Source: Burkholderiales bacterium
Lineage (GTDB): Bacteria; Pseudomonadota; Gammaproteobacteria; Burkholderiales; Burkholderiaceae_D
Direction: 5' to 3'
Assembly: GCA_016177875.1 (NCBI GenBank)
Contig: JACOUL010000004.1
Coordinates: 23,315 to 87,314, forward strand
Length of the DNA: 64,000 nt
This document shows, piece by piece, positions 16,537 through 26,236 of the stretch. The position numbers were made by a program, and so were the translations under genes. The notes below the pieces were generated by a model that saw only the letters and a list, made by a program, of their open reading frames with translations, was not told where the DNA came from and did not search any database. Numbering within the stretch: position 1 is the first letter of the stretch; each line of letters starts with the position of its first letter.

Positions 16537-18525
16537 ATGGCAACCAGAAAATCTTCCGCATCCGACTATAGCGAGTCCTCTATCCGAGTCTTGAAAGGCT
16601 TGGAACCGGTCAAACAACGGCCGGGTATGTACACCCGCACCGAAAATCCTTTGCACATCATTCAAGAAGTGATCGATAACGCTTCCGATGAAGCGCTCGG
16701 CGGTTTTGCAAAGCATATTCAAGTCACCCTCAATACCGACGGCAGCGTGAGCGTCGAAGATGACGGCCGTGGTATTCCGGTCGGTTTGCACCCCGAAGAA
16801 AAAGTGCCGACCGTGGAAATCGTATTCACGCGCCTGCATGCGGGCGGTAAATTCGACAAAGGTTCCGGCGGCGCGTATTCATTCTCCGGCGGCTTGCATG
16901 GCGTCGGCGTGTCGGTCACCAATGCGCTTTCTTCACGTTTGGAAATCACGGTGTGGCGCGAAGCCGGCATGCACAAGCTTGCATTTGCTGACGGCGACGT
17001 GGTGGAAAAGCTTAAGTCGCGCCCGCTTGCTAAAGATGAAAAGAAGTCCGGCACCAAGGTTACGGTGTGGCCGAACGCGAAATACTTCGATTCCTCCGTG
17101 ATTCCTCAAGGTGAATTGCAGCGCTTGCTGCGCTCCAAGGCCGTCTTGCTGCCTGGCGTAAAAGTCACGTTGGCCAATGCAAAAAGTGGCGACAACCAAA
17201 GCTGGCAATACGATCAAGGCTTGCGCGGTTATTTGATCGAGTCCCTGTCCCAAGCCTCGAATGCCGATCCGGTGATTCCCTTATTCGAAGGCGAACAATA
17301 TGCCAGCGCCGATGCTGAAGGCTTTGCCGAAGGCGAAGGCGCTGCATGGGTCGTCGCCTGGACGGACGAAGGCAATGTCGTTCGCGAATCGTATGTGAAC
17401 TTGATTCCCACCTCGGCCGGCGGCACGCATGAATCCGGTTTGCGGGAAGGTTTATTCGCGGCGGTGAAGAGCTTTGTCGAAATGCATTCCTTGCTACCCA
17501 AGGGCGTGAAGCTTTTGCCGGAAGATGTATTTGCGCGCACTTCGTTCGTGCTGTCGGCGAAAGTGCTCGACCCGCAATTTCAAGGCCAAATCAAAGAGCG
17601 CTTGAACTCGCGCGATGCGGTTCGATTGGTATCGACCTTCGTCAAGCCGCCGCTGGAACTGTGGTTGAACCAGCACGTCGATTTCGGCAAGAAACTGGCG
17701 GAGCTGGTGATCAAGCAAGCGCAGTCGCGCTTACGCTCGGCGCAAAAAGTCGAGAAGAAAAAATCCTCGGGCGTTGCGGTATTGCCGGGCAAGCTCACCG
17801 ACTGCGAATCGGAAGACATCACGCGCAATGAACTATTTCTGGTCGAGGGCGATTCGGCCGGCGGCTCCGCCAAGATGGGACGCGACAAGGAATTCCAAGC
17901 CATCCTCCCCTTGCGCGGCAAAGTGTTGAACTCCTGGGAAACCGAGCGCGACCGTCTGTTTGCCAATAATGAAATTCACGATATCGCGGTAGCGATCGGT
18001 GTCGATCCGCACGGCCCGAACGATACGCCTGATTTAAGCGGCTTGCGTTATGGCCGCATCTGCATCCTGGCCGATGCGGATGTCGACGGTTCGCATATTC
18101 AGGTGCTGTTGCTGACGCTCTTCTTCAAACACTTTCCGCAACTGATCGCACGCGGTCATATTTGCATCGCGCGACCGCCGCTGTTTCGCATCGATGCGCC
18201 GGCACGCGGCAAGAAGCCTGCGCAAAAGCTGTATGCCCTCGACGACGGCGAACTGGAGGCGATCGAAGACAAGCTGCGCAAAGACGGCGTCAAGGAAGGT
18301 GGCTGGACCATTGCACGTTTCAAGGGCTTGGGTGAAATGAATGCCGAACAGCTATGGGAAACCACCATGAACCCGGACACGCGCCGCTTGTTGCCGGTGT
18401 CGCTGGGCGATCTTGATTTGATCACGTCGCAGGCGCGCTTCAATATGCTGATGGGCAAAGGTGAAGCGGCTGCACGGCGCGCATGGCTGGAAGAACACGG
18501 CAACGAAGCGGAAGCGGATATCTGA
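16537..18525 (+). CDS. parE: DNA topoisomerase IV subunit B (ParE)
   Basis: 662 residues. GHKL ATPase motifs are present (QEVIDNASDEA, DDGRGIPV, SGGLHGVGVSVTNALS), as are the TOPRIM elements EGDSAGGSAKMGRD and ADADVDGSHI. ParE with ParC decatenates replicated chromosomes. It is ParE rather than GyrB because of its short length, missing the 170-residue GyrB insertion, and its linkage with parC. No Shine-Dalgarno sequence is visible before the ATG; the leader is pyrimidine-rich. Its stop overlaps the start of a lytic transglycosylase gene (TGATG). Confidence 0.96.
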   Translation: MATRKSSASDYSESSIRVLKGLEPVKQRPGMYTRTENPLHIIQEVIDNASDEALGGFAKHIQVTLNTDGSVSVEDDGRGIPVGLHPEEKVPTVEIVFTRLHAGGKFDKGSGGAYSFSGGLHGVGVSVTNALSSRLEITVWREAGMHKLAFADGDVVEKLKSRPLAKDEKKSGTKVTVWPNAKYFDSSVIPQGELQRLLRSKAVLLPGVKVTLANAKSGDNQSWQYDQGLRGYLIESLSQASNADPVIPLFEGEQYASADAEGFAEGEGAAWVVAWTDEGNVVRESYVNLIPTSAGGTHESGLREGLFAAVKSFVEMHSLLPKGVKLLPEDVFARTSFVLSAKVLDPQFQGQIKERLNSRDAVRLVSTFVKPPLELWLNQHVDFGKKLAELVIKQAQSRLRSAQKVEKKKSSGVAVLPGKLTDCESEDITRNELFLVEGDSAGGSAKMGRDKEFQAILPLRGKVLNSWETERDRLFANNEIHDIAVAIGVDPHGPNDTPDLSGLRYGRICILADADVDGSHIQVLLLTLFFKHFPQLIARGHICIARPPLFRIDAPARGKKPAQKLYALDDGELEAIEDKLRKDGVKEGGWTIARFKGLGEMNAEQLWETTMNPDTRRLLPVSLGDLDLITSQARFNMLMGKGEAAARRAWLEEHGNEAEADI

Positions 18526-19280
18526 TGAGTTTTTTGCGCGCACTAGTTGGTGGACTAAGCTTGTGGCTGCTGGCAGGCAGCGCTTATGCCGATATTTACG
18601 GCTATCTGGACGCCGACGGCATTGCCCACTTTTCGACCGAAAAGCTCGATGAGCGCTATCACTTGTTTGCGCGCGGCGATGCTGCGTTCGATTCCGACCG
18701 CGCGGCGCCGGCTGGCAAACGCACTATTTCGCCGGCGCTGTTCAAATATCTGGGCGAGCATCCGAACCTGAAAAAATTCGAACCGCTGTTGACGCAAGCC
18801 GCTCGCGACTATGATGTGCAGCCGGCCTTGCTGAAAGCGATCATGGCTGCGGAATCCGGCTTTAATCCGGCAGCCGTTTCGCCCAAAGGCGCGATCGGCT
18901 TGATGCAAATCATGCCCGAAACAGCGGAGCGCTATGGCTTGCAAAGCGACGCGAAAAAATCGCTCACGCAAAAACTGGCCGATCCGAAAACCAATATCCG
19001 CTTGAGTGCTCGCTATTTGCGCGACTTGCACAAGATGTTTCCCGGCAAACCGGAATTGATCATCGCTTCTTACAATGCCGGCGAAGGTGCGGTGCAAAAA
19101 TACAAGAACCAGATTCCGCCCTATCCTGAAACGCGCAACTATGTGCAACTCGTCTCGCAGTTTTACCAGTTCTACCAGCCGCATGGATTAAGCATCGCAT
19201 CGCTCAACGCCCATGCGCCTAAACGCATCCATATGACGATTCCCGGCCGCGCCAACTTGCCGACCTCCACTTATCAGTAA
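18525..19280 (+). CDS. Lytic transglycosylase, SLT family (MltE/Slt70-like)
   Basis: 251 residues. A signal peptide ([22 protein letters not shown]) is followed by a DUF4124-like [16 protein letters not shown] segment and a goose-lysozyme-like SLT domain with catalytic Glu in [22 protein letters not shown] and the conserved [12 protein letters not shown]. It cleaves peptidoglycan glycan strands in the periplasm. Translation starts one base inside the parE stop codon, and parC starts 14 bp after its end, so a cell-wall hydrolase is embedded between the two topoisomerase IV subunits. Confidence 0.93.
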   Translation: MSFLRALVGGLSLWLLAGSAYADIYGYLDADGIAHFSTEKLDERYHLFARGDAAFDSDRAAPAGKRTISPALFKYLGEHPNLKKFEPLLTQAARDYDVQPALLKAIMAAESGFNPAAVSPKGAIGLMQIMPETAERYGLQSDAKKSLTQKLADPKTNIRLSARYLRDLHKMFPGKPELIIASYNAGEGAVQKYKNQIPPYPETRNYVQLVSQFYQFYQPHGLSIASLNAHAPKRIHMTIPGRANLPTSTYQ

Positions 19281-19294
19281 CACTCCGAATCACA

Positions 19295-21610
19295 ATGACT
19301 GAACAAGCCAATCTGTTTGAATCCACCTCCGGCGGAGATGGCGGCGACTCGCTGACACTCGCCAGCTTTGCCGAACGTGCTTATCTCGATTACGCGATAT
19401 CCGTGGTCAAAGGCCGTGCCCTGCCTGACGTATGCGATGGCCAAAAGCCCGTCCAGCGCCGCATTTTGTACGCAATGAATGAACTACGCTTGGATTCGAC
19501 CGCCAAGCCGCGCAAGTCCGCCGCAGTGGTGGGCGACGTGCTGGGTAAGCTTCATCCGCATGGCGACCAATCGGTGTACGACGCGCTGGTGCGCATGGCG
19601 CAGGATTTTTCCTTGCGCTATCCTCTGATCGACGGCCAAGGCAACTTCGGTTCGCGCGATGGCGACGGCGCAGCGGCGATGCGCTACACCGAAGCAAGAT
19701 TGACGCCGATTGCCAAGCTACTTCTCGAGGAAATCGAGATGGGCACGGTGGATTTCCAGCCCAACTACGATGGTTCCACCGAAGAACCTAAGCTGTTGCC
19801 GGCACGGCTACCGATGGTGTTGTTGAATGGCGCCTCCGGCATTGCCGTGGGCATGGCCACCGAAATCCCGCCGCATAATTTGCATGAAGTGACGAAGGCG
19901 ACGGTCGCGCTGATCAAAAATCCCAAACTGTCCAGCCGTGACCTGATGGAATTCATTCCGGGACCGGACTTCCCGGGCGGCGGGCAAATCATTACGCCGG
20001 CTGCAGCAATTGCGGAAATTTATGACTCCGGACGCGGCTCGCTGAAGGTACGCGCACGCTGGAAGATTGAGGATATGGCGCGCGGTCAATGGCAAGTGGT
20101 CGTGACTGAACTGCCGCCCGGCACGTCAGCGCAAAAAGTGCTGGAAGAAATCGAGGAAATCACCAATCCAAAAGTCAAACTCGGCAAGAAATCCCTGTTG
20201 CCGGATCAGCTGGCATTGAAACAAACCGTGCTTTCCATGCTGGACGCGGTGCGCGACGAATCGGGACGCGATGCGCCTGTGCGCCTGGTGTTCGAGCCGA
20301 AGTCCAAGAACTTGGATCAAACCGAATTCACCAATATGCTGCTGGCGCATACCTCGCTCGAAACGAGCGCGGCCGCCAACCTGGTCATGATCGGCGGCGA
20401 CGGACGTCCGCGCCAAAAAGGCCTAGCCGATATTCTGCGCGAGTGGATCGGGTTCCGTTTCGCGACCGTCACGCGCCGCACGCAATTCCGCCTGCAAAAA
20501 GTCGACGACCGCATCCACATCCTCGAAGGACGCGAGGCGGTCCTGCTCAATATCGACAAAGTGATCAAAATCATCCGCGAGTCGGACGAACCGAAACCCG
20601 CATTGATTCAGGCTTTCAAGCTGTCCGACCGCCAGGCTGAAGATATCCTGGAAATTCGCTTGCGCCAGTTAGCGCGCTTGGAAGCAATCAAAATTCAGCA
20701 AGAGTTGAAAGAGCTGCGCAGCGAGAAAGCGGGCCTGCACGATTTGCTCGACAATCCAGCGTCGATGAAAAAGCTGGTGATCAAGGAAATCGAAACCGAC
20801 GGCAAGCAGTTCGGCGATGCACGCCGTACGCTGATCGAGGAAGCCGAGCGCGCCGTAATCGAGCAAAAAATCATCGACGAACCGGTGACCGTCATCATTT
20901 CGCAAAAAGGGTGGGTGCGTGCCCGCACCGGTCACGGCCACGATGCGGCGCAGTTTACCTTCAAGGCAGGCGATGCGATGTACGCCACCTACGAATGCCG
21001 CACCACCGACAATCTGCTCGCCTTTGGTTCCAACGGCCGCATTTATTCCGTACAAGTTTCGGCCTTGCCAGGCGCGCGCGGAGATGGCGTTCCTGTCACA
21101 ACCTTGGTGGATTTGGCTGCGGGTACGCATGTGGTGCATTACTTCGCCGGCGACGGCAGCACCACGCTCTTGCTTGCATCGACCGCCGGCTATGGCTTCA
21201 CTGCGAAGGCAGGCGATATGGTGAGCCGCGTCAAGGGCGGCAAAGCTTTCATGACGCTGGACGACGGCGACCACCCGCTGGCGCCACGCCCGGTTGCAAA
21301 CAATGCAAGCGCAATCGCCTGCGTTTCCGAAAAGGGGCGCGTGCTGGTATTCGGATTGGATGAAATCAAATCACTCTCCGGGGGCGGGCGCGGCGTCATT
21401 CTGATGGGTTTGGATGCCAACGAAAAACTGGCGGCTGCCCAACCGATCAGCCAACGCGGCGTGAAAGTGCAAGGCAGCGGACGCGGCGGCAAAGCCCAGG
21501 AATTGACGCTGTCCGCATCGGCCTTGGCGCACCATATCGGCAAACGCGCCAATAAGGGCAAGCTGCTGGAAGCGCGATTGAAACCGCCTTACGGTCTGGC
21601 GCCGGTATAA
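19295..21610 (+). CDS. parC: DNA topoisomerase IV subunit A (ParC)
   Basis: 771 residues. The catalytic Tyr131 lies in [11 protein letters not shown]. The quinolone-determining region reads [15 protein letters not shown], so positions equal to E. coli Ser80 and Glu84 are Gln92 and Asp96. A C-terminal beta-pinwheel domain ([14 protein letters not shown] and similar repeats) follows. It forms the DNA-cleaving half of topoisomerase IV with ParE, encoded upstream in the same operon. Confidence 0.96.
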   Translation: MTEQANLFESTSGGDGGDSLTLASFAERAYLDYAISVVKGRALPDVCDGQKPVQRRILYAMNELRLDSTAKPRKSAAVVGDVLGKLHPHGDQSVYDALVRMAQDFSLRYPLIDGQGNFGSRDGDGAAAMRYTEARLTPIAKLLLEEIEMGTVDFQPNYDGSTEEPKLLPARLPMVLLNGASGIAVGMATEIPPHNLHEVTKATVALIKNPKLSSRDLMEFIPGPDFPGGGQIITPAAAIAEIYDSGRGSLKVRARWKIEDMARGQWQVVVTELPPGTSAQKVLEEIEEITNPKVKLGKKSLLPDQLALKQTVLSMLDAVRDESGRDAPVRLVFEPKSKNLDQTEFTNMLLAHTSLETSAAANLVMIGGDGRPRQKGLADILREWIGFRFATVTRRTQFRLQKVDDRIHILEGREAVLLNIDKVIKIIRESDEPKPALIQAFKLSDRQAEDILEIRLRQLARLEAIKIQQELKELRSEKAGLHDLLDNPASMKKLVIKEIETDGKQFGDARRTLIEEAERAVIEQKIIDEPVTVIISQKGWVRARTGHGHDAAQFTFKAGDAMYATYECRTTDNLLAFGSNGRIYSVQVSALPGARGDGVPVTTLVDLAAGTHVVHYFAGDGSTTLLLASTAGYGFTAKAGDMVSRVKGGKAFMTLDDGDHPLAPRPVANNASAIACVSEKGRVLVFGLDEIKSLSGGGRGVILMGLDANEKLAAAQPISQRGVKVQGSGRGGKAQELTLSASALAHHIGKRANKGKLLEARLKPPYGLAPV

Positions 21611-21675
21611 GCGGCGTTTTGTCCTCCTGGATGTTTATGCAATAATCAGCCGGCATAAGCATTCGGGAGAACATC

Positions 21676-22872
21676 GTGAACGCGCAAGTCCAGGAAACCA
21701 TCAGCCAGGAACAACGCCTGGCATTTTTCAAGCTGCTGCAGGAAGTCGCCAACCGCATCCACGCGACCAACAACATCGACGAAATCATGCTGGACGTGTC
21801 GCGCGATATTTGTCGCCTGTGCGGCTCGGTTCGCCTGACGCTCTATACGGTGAGCGAATCCAAATCCTCGATCGAATCCAAGGTCAAGATCGGCATGAAT
21901 ACCTTCAAGGATTTCAAGCTGCCGATCACCGATACCAGCGTCGCCGGCTTCGTCGCATTGAACAAGCGCATCGTCAATATCAAGGACGTCTACAACGACG
22001 CTGAACTGAAAGCGATTTCCCCCAGCCTGCGCTTCGAGAAAAAAGTCGATGAGCGCACCGGCTTCCGCACAAAGGAAATGCTGGTCGCCCCTATCGTCAA
22101 GGAAGACAACGGCGAATTACTCGGCGTACTGCAGCTCATCAACAACGGGCACGACCATCCGTTTTCCTCGCTAATCGAGGAAGGCGTTCGCGAGTTGTGC
22201 AAGACACTGGCGATCGCCTTCGCCCAACGCATGAAAGCGCCCGTGGTCATCCGGACCAAGTTCGACCCATTGGTTGCGCTGGGCTTTATCGCGAAAGCGG
22301 AGCTGGTATTGGCAACGCGTTCCGCTCGCCGCAAGGGCGTCGACCTGGAAGATGTGCTGATCGACGAGTTCGGCGTCAAGACCGAGGCCCTGGGCTATTG
22401 TTACTTTCGATATTTCGAATGCCCGTATGAGCGCTTCCAGGCGGACCGTACGCCTTCCAAGCTGCTCGCCAACTTCAAGCGCGAGTATGTCGAACATAAC
22501 GAGTGGCTGGTTCTGGAAGATACGCCGGAGACGGTTACCGTCCTTGCCGTGGACCCGGAAAATCTTGAAGCCTCGCGCATGGTGCATAACCTGTTTCCCA
22601 AGGCAGAAGTGAAGTATCTCGTCACGACGCACAAGGAATTTTTTGAGACAGTGGATCAATTGTACGGCGCGAAGAAAACCACGCCCGATCCGGCGCAAGC
22701 CTTGCTCGATCGCGTGCAGCGCATCATCAACAATGCCTTCGGCAACAATGCGCCGGATATTCAGATTCGCGTGGAAGTGCCGGACAAGCCGGCTACCCTC
22801 AAGGATGAGGATGGCGCGCCGCAGAGTATCGAAGGACAGGCTTCGATACACTTTCGGGTGAATTTGAGTTGA
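21676..22872 (+). CDS. GAF domain protein with MshEN/GspE-N-like segment
   Basis: 398 residues, starting at a GTG with GGGAG seven bases upstream. Residues 10-185 form a GAF sensor domain (LQEVANRIHATNNIDEIML, VLQLINNGHDHPFSS). Residues 200-260 (FIAKAELVLATRSARRKGVDLEDVLIDEFGV) resemble the N-terminal domain of type II secretion/type IV pilus ATPases. The remainder has no recognised domain. A GspE/PilB-like ATPase with a comparable N-terminal segment lies at 37.5 kb. It is likely a cytoplasmic sensor or regulator; ligand unknown. Confidence 0.78.
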   Translation: MNAQVQETISQEQRLAFFKLLQEVANRIHATNNIDEIMLDVSRDICRLCGSVRLTLYTVSESKSSIESKVKIGMNTFKDFKLPITDTSVAGFVALNKRIVNIKDVYNDAELKAISPSLRFEKKVDERTGFRTKEMLVAPIVKEDNGELLGVLQLINNGHDHPFSSLIEEGVRELCKTLAIAFAQRMKAPVVIRTKFDPLVALGFIAKAELVLATRSARRKGVDLEDVLIDEFGVKTEALGYCYFRYFECPYERFQADRTPSKLLANFKREYVEHNEWLVLEDTPETVTVLAVDPENLEASRMVHNLFPKAEVKYLVTTHKEFFETVDQLYGAKKTTPDPAQALLDRVQRIINNAFGNNAPDIQIRVEVPDKPATLKDEDGAPQSIEGQASIHFRVNLS

Positions 22873-23106
22873 GAGTATGAACAAGGGAACATCGAGTCGA
22901 TTGCGCCGGTTGAGCCCTCTGAAATCCCTTGGACTGAAGGGGTTCCGTTCGGCCCGATTGTGTCGTTGGAAGAATTTGGCACTTATACCTACGCCTCCGA
23001 GACTCTTTCCGTAGCGAGCGAAATAATCAAACTGGATAGGTCGTTGTACAAGTACATATGCGGACCAAGCAGCCGCATTACAGCGAAAAATACCGATGAT
23101 GTATAA
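22873..23106 (+). pseudogene. 5'-truncated reading frame (77 codons) at the left edge of a foreign islet
   Basis: Directly after the GAF gene stop, a frame without start codon runs 77 codons to a TAA at 23104-23106. It encodes a protein-like sequence containing PSEIPWTEGVPFGPIVSLEE and ETLSVASEIIKLDRSLYKYI and ending SSRITAKNTDDV. Codons such as AGG and ATA differ from the neighbours. It looks like the C-terminus of a gene whose 5' part was lost on insertion. The family was not recognised; a toxin or effector C-terminus is one possibility, given the ankyrin gene 47 bp downstream. Confidence 0.5.
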
Positions 23107-23153
23107 CTAGGTAGAGGACGATCCCAGTAATTTCAGTTCTTTGAGGAGTAGCG

Positions 23154-24428
23154 ATGGGTGCCTGGAATAGTACTCCATTCGGAAACGATTCTGCCTTGGA
23201 TTTTCTTACTGACCTTGAACGTCAAGAAGACCTGGAACAGTTTCTTATGACGACTATTGGCAAGATCAGTAGCGATTGGAACGGCGACTGCCAAGAAGCT
23301 GAGGAGGGTGTCGCGGCCATTGCATTTGTTTCGGCGTCTGCGGTGGATCCAATTGGTCCGATAAACCAGGAAGCAAAGAGACTCATTGCAACTACCGGCT
23401 TTATTCCGAGCGACCAATTATTGGCCTTGTCTCTCAGTGCACTTGAGAGAATCTGCACAGATTCGGAACTGAAGGATCTGTGGGAGGAAAGTGGCTCGCT
23501 AACCTCCTGGCTGAAACAGACTGAGAGGTTAGCAAATAGCCTTCGAAATGCTGCAGCAGCGGGCTTGCCGTCAAGGACACCCAAAAAACCCGGGATGCCA
23601 CGATCTTTACATAAGCTACTAGAACGATACACCGAGGGACCATCCGACAAGATTCGGGCAAGAATTCGGAAGATGGTTAATTCGATCATTGACGTTAACG
23701 AACAGAATGCCAACTCTAATTGGAAGTCTCCACTGTCGCTGATTTGCCAATACGGTTTACTTGACGAGGTACAAGAGCTTCTTTCGCGTGGAGCAGATCC
23801 AATCACTTCTGAGCCGAACCCATTTGTTGCGGCATGTGTAGGCGGGCACATCGAGGTTGCTGAACTACTCCGCCAGAATGGCGTAAAGGTATTTTTCACT
23901 ATCGACCGTCAAGCCGTTGAAGGCGCGGGAAACCATCTTGACGATATTATGCTTGGTCAAATGCGAATTCGTGGAATAGAGCCAAAACCAAAGAGATACA
24001 GTTACTGTCTCGCGCTCTTTGCTGTCGCCCGTGAGGGAAAGCCAAGAGCCGCCGAGTACTTGGTAAGCATCGGTGCGGACCTACACCAAACTGACCTTAA
24101 CGATGAAAATCTTGTGCATAAAGCGGCAGAAGGCGGCAATATAGAGATGCTGAGTTTTTTGGTCGCCTCGGGCCTTGATCCAAGCAAGCCGAAAGGGAAA
24201 TTTGCAGAGTCACCTTTGCACTACGCCGTACGCGCAGGCAAATTAAACGCTGTATTAACCATTTTGGAACATGGCGCCGATCCGAACCATATCGACAAGT
24301 TCGAGGGCGCTGAGCATAAGTGGTATCAAACTCCACTCGATATATGCGAGAACGATAAAATCCGGGAGCTCTTGCTAAAGTTTGGAGGCAAGTCAGCTGC
24401 TGAGATTATGGGTGCCAACAAAAAGTAA
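23154..24428 (+). CDS. DUF4259-ankyrin repeat protein
   Basis: 424 residues. The N-terminus MGAWNSTPFGNDSALDFL is the hallmark of DUF4259 (residues 1-125). A linker with predicted helices follows, then ankyrin repeats from about residue 195 to 415 (LLSRGADPITSEPNPFVAAC, HKAAEGGNIEMLSFLVASGL, LHYAVRAGKLNAVLTILEHG). It has a GAGGAG ribosome-binding site. Base and codon use (AGA, AGG, ATA, low GC) differ from flanking genes, indicating horizontal acquisition. Ankyrin proteins beside truncated frames are common as immunity proteins of polymorphic toxins; that role is inference here. Confidence 0.8.
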   Translation: MGAWNSTPFGNDSALDFLTDLERQEDLEQFLMTTIGKISSDWNGDCQEAEEGVAAIAFVSASAVDPIGPINQEAKRLIATTGFIPSDQLLALSLSALERICTDSELKDLWEESGSLTSWLKQTERLANSLRNAAAAGLPSRTPKKPGMPRSLHKLLERYTEGPSDKIRARIRKMVNSIIDVNEQNANSNWKSPLSLICQYGLLDEVQELLSRGADPITSEPNPFVAACVGGHIEVAELLRQNGVKVFFTIDRQAVEGAGNHLDDIMLGQMRIRGIEPKPKRYSYCLALFAVAREGKPRAAEYLVSIGADLHQTDLNDENLVHKAAEGGNIEMLSFLVASGLDPSKPKGKFAESPLHYAVRAGKLNAVLTILEHGADPNHIDKFEGAEHKWYQTPLDICENDKIRELLLKFGGKSAAEIMGANKK

Positions 24429-24472
24429 TTAAATGAACCTATAACAATCACTGAAGTTTACTCTGCTGAACG

Positions 24473-24514
24473 AGGCGACTCAGTGCTGACGTTAACAAAA
24501 ATCGCCTGATTTTT
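24473..24514 (+). terminator. Weak terminator-like hairpin after the ankyrin gene
   Basis: AGGCGA (24473-24478) pairs with TCGCCT (24502-24507), followed by GATTTTT. The loop is long and the stem short. Confidence 0.32.
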
Positions 24515-24520
24515 CCGACC

Positions 24521-25714
24521 TCAGATTCTCGCAGCAATCAATCTACCCAACTTCGCCACCCCCTCCCGAATCTTCTCCGGCGGCACCGTCACAAAACTCA
24601 GTCGCAAGGTGTTCTTCCTCGGCGTATTGGCATAAAACGGCGCGCCGGGAACGAAGGCCACATTTTGCGCGATCGCTTCATCCAATAGCTTCATGCTGTC
24701 GATATGCTCCGGCAGCGTCACCCAGATGAACATACCGCCTTCGGGCTTGGTCCATGTCGCCTCGGCCGGGAAGAATTCAGTGAGCGAGGCCAGCATTGCT
24801 TGGCATTGATCGGCGTAGAGTCTGCGAATAGTCGGAATATGCTCATTCAAGAAGCCATCCTTAACCACCTCATACACGACCATCTGTGTCAACTGCGCCG
24901 TATGCAAGTCGGTGGCTTGCTTGGCTTGCTCAAGTTTGCGTACAAGCGGCTGCGGCGCCACCACATAACCCAAACGAATACCGGGCGTGAGCACTTTGGA
25001 GAATGAACCCATGTAAATCACGCCGTCGGGGTTCATGGTGAGCATCTTCGGTAAGGGTTCGCCGCGATAGCTTAGCGCGCCGTAAGGATCGTCCTCGATC
25101 AGCGGCAAGCCGAGTCGCGCGCACACGTCGACTAATTTTGCACGACGCTCCACGGAAAGCGAGCGGCCGGTGGGATTTTGGAAGTTAGGCAAGGCATACA
25201 GCAAGCGCGCATCGCGTCCGAGCGTTGCAACTGCGTCCGGCAGTAAACCTGCATCATCGGTCGGCACCGACTCGAACTGCGGACCGTAGACGGAGAATGC
25301 CTGCAGCGCGCCCAGATAACTCGGCGTTTCCACCAGCACGCGGCTACCCTCGTCGATCAATACCTTGCCCAGCAAATCCAAACCTTGCTGCGAACCGGAT
25401 ACCATCAACACCTGCTCCGGCACGATGCGCGCGCCATCGGTCGATAGAAAGTCCGCGACCCATTGCCGCAGAGGCGCGTAGCCGTCGGTGGGTCCATACT
25501 GCAGCGCGACCTTGCCTTCGCGCGACAGCACCGAATCGAACGCCGCCTGCATACGCTCCACCGGGAAGGTGGCGGGCGACGGCAAGCCGCCTGCGAAAGA
25601 AATCACTTCGGGGCGCATCGTGACTTTCAGAATTTCCCGAATGGCGGAGCTTTGCAGCGCTTGCGCGCGTTGGGAAAACTGCCAGTCGATTTTTGCAGGC
25701 GGGTCGATTTTCAT
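24521..25714 (-). CDS. PLP-dependent aminotransferase, class I/II (2-aminoadipate aminotransferase-like)
   Basis: 397 residues. It begins with DWQFSQRAQALQSSAIREIL and has VISFAGGLPSPATFP, LQYGPTDGYAPLRQ, PNFQNPTGRSL and the PLP-Lys motif GSFSKVLTPGIRLGYVV. This is the LysN/AroA-type group of MocR-related stand-alone aminotransferases, which act on branched-chain, aromatic or 2-aminoadipate substrates with 2-oxoglutarate. RidA, which removes reactive enamines produced by PLP enzymes, is encoded 11 bp upstream, supporting a joint role. Confidence 0.9.
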   Translation of the reverse strand: MKIDPPAKIDWQFSQRAQALQSSAIREILKVTMRPEVISFAGGLPSPATFPVERMQAAFDSVLSREGKVALQYGPTDGYAPLRQWVADFLSTDGARIVPEQVLMVSGSQQGLDLLGKVLIDEGSRVLVETPSYLGALQAFSVYGPQFESVPTDDAGLLPDAVATLGRDARLLYALPNFQNPTGRSLSVERRAKLVDVCARLGLPLIEDDPYGALSYRGEPLPKMLTMNPDGVIYMGSFSKVLTPGIRLGYVVAPQPLVRKLEQAKQATDLHTAQLTQMVVYEVVKDGFLNEHIPTIRRLYADQCQAMLASLTEFFPAEATWTKPEGGMFIWVTLPEHIDSMKLLDEAIAQNVAFVPGAPFYANTPRKNTLRLSFVTVPPEKIREGVAKLGRLIAARI

Positions 25715-25724
25715 AAATAGTCCG

Positions 25725-26183
25725 TTACGCGACTTCCGCGATCAATTCAATTTCAACACAAGCGCCCAGCGGGATCTGCGCCACGCCGAAGGCTGAACGC
25801 GCATGCTTGCCGGCGTCGCCGAACACTTCGCCGAACAACTCGGAAGCGCCGTTGGTGACCAGATGGTGCTCGGTGAATTCGCCGGTGGAATTCACCAGGC
25901 TCATGACCTTGACGATGCGCTTGACGCGATTCAAATCGCCGCCGCATGCGGCTTGCAAAGTCGCCATCAAATCGACGGCCACGGCGCGCGCGGCTTGCTT
26001 GCCTTCTTCAGTGCTCATGTTCTTGCCGAGCTGACCTACCCATGGCTTGCCGTCTTTCTTGGCAATGTGACCGGACAGGAAAAGCGTATTGCCGGTTTGC
26101 GCATACATCACATACGCGGCGGCAGGCGTGGCGACTGCGGGCAATTCGATATTGAGGGCGTTGAGTTTGTCGTAGTAGGACAA
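25725..26183 (-). CDS. RidA family enamine/imine deaminase-like protein (TTG start)
   Basis: 152 residues. The pattern YAQTGNTLFLSGHIAKKDGK, ARAVAVDLMATLQAACGGDLNRVKRIVKV and ARSAFGVAQIPLGACVEIE fits the longer RidA/YjgH branch. RidA proteins hydrolyse 2-aminoacrylate-type enamines released by PLP enzymes. The initiation codon is TTG: an AGGAGA site lies seven bases before it and the next Met is inside the fold. It precedes the aminotransferase gene in the same leftward operon. Confidence 0.9.
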   Translation of the reverse strand: MSYYDKLNALNIELPAVATPAAAYVMYAQTGNTLFLSGHIAKKDGKPWVGQLGKNMSTEEGKQAARAVAVDLMATLQAACGGDLNRVKRIVKVMSLVNSTGEFTEHHLVTNGASELFGEVFGDAGKHARSAFGVAQIPLGACVEIELIAEVA

Positions 26184-26236
26184 GATAGTCTCCTGAGAAA
26201 TGAGCCAAGACGCAGATTTTACCTGCTAGCGGCCCC

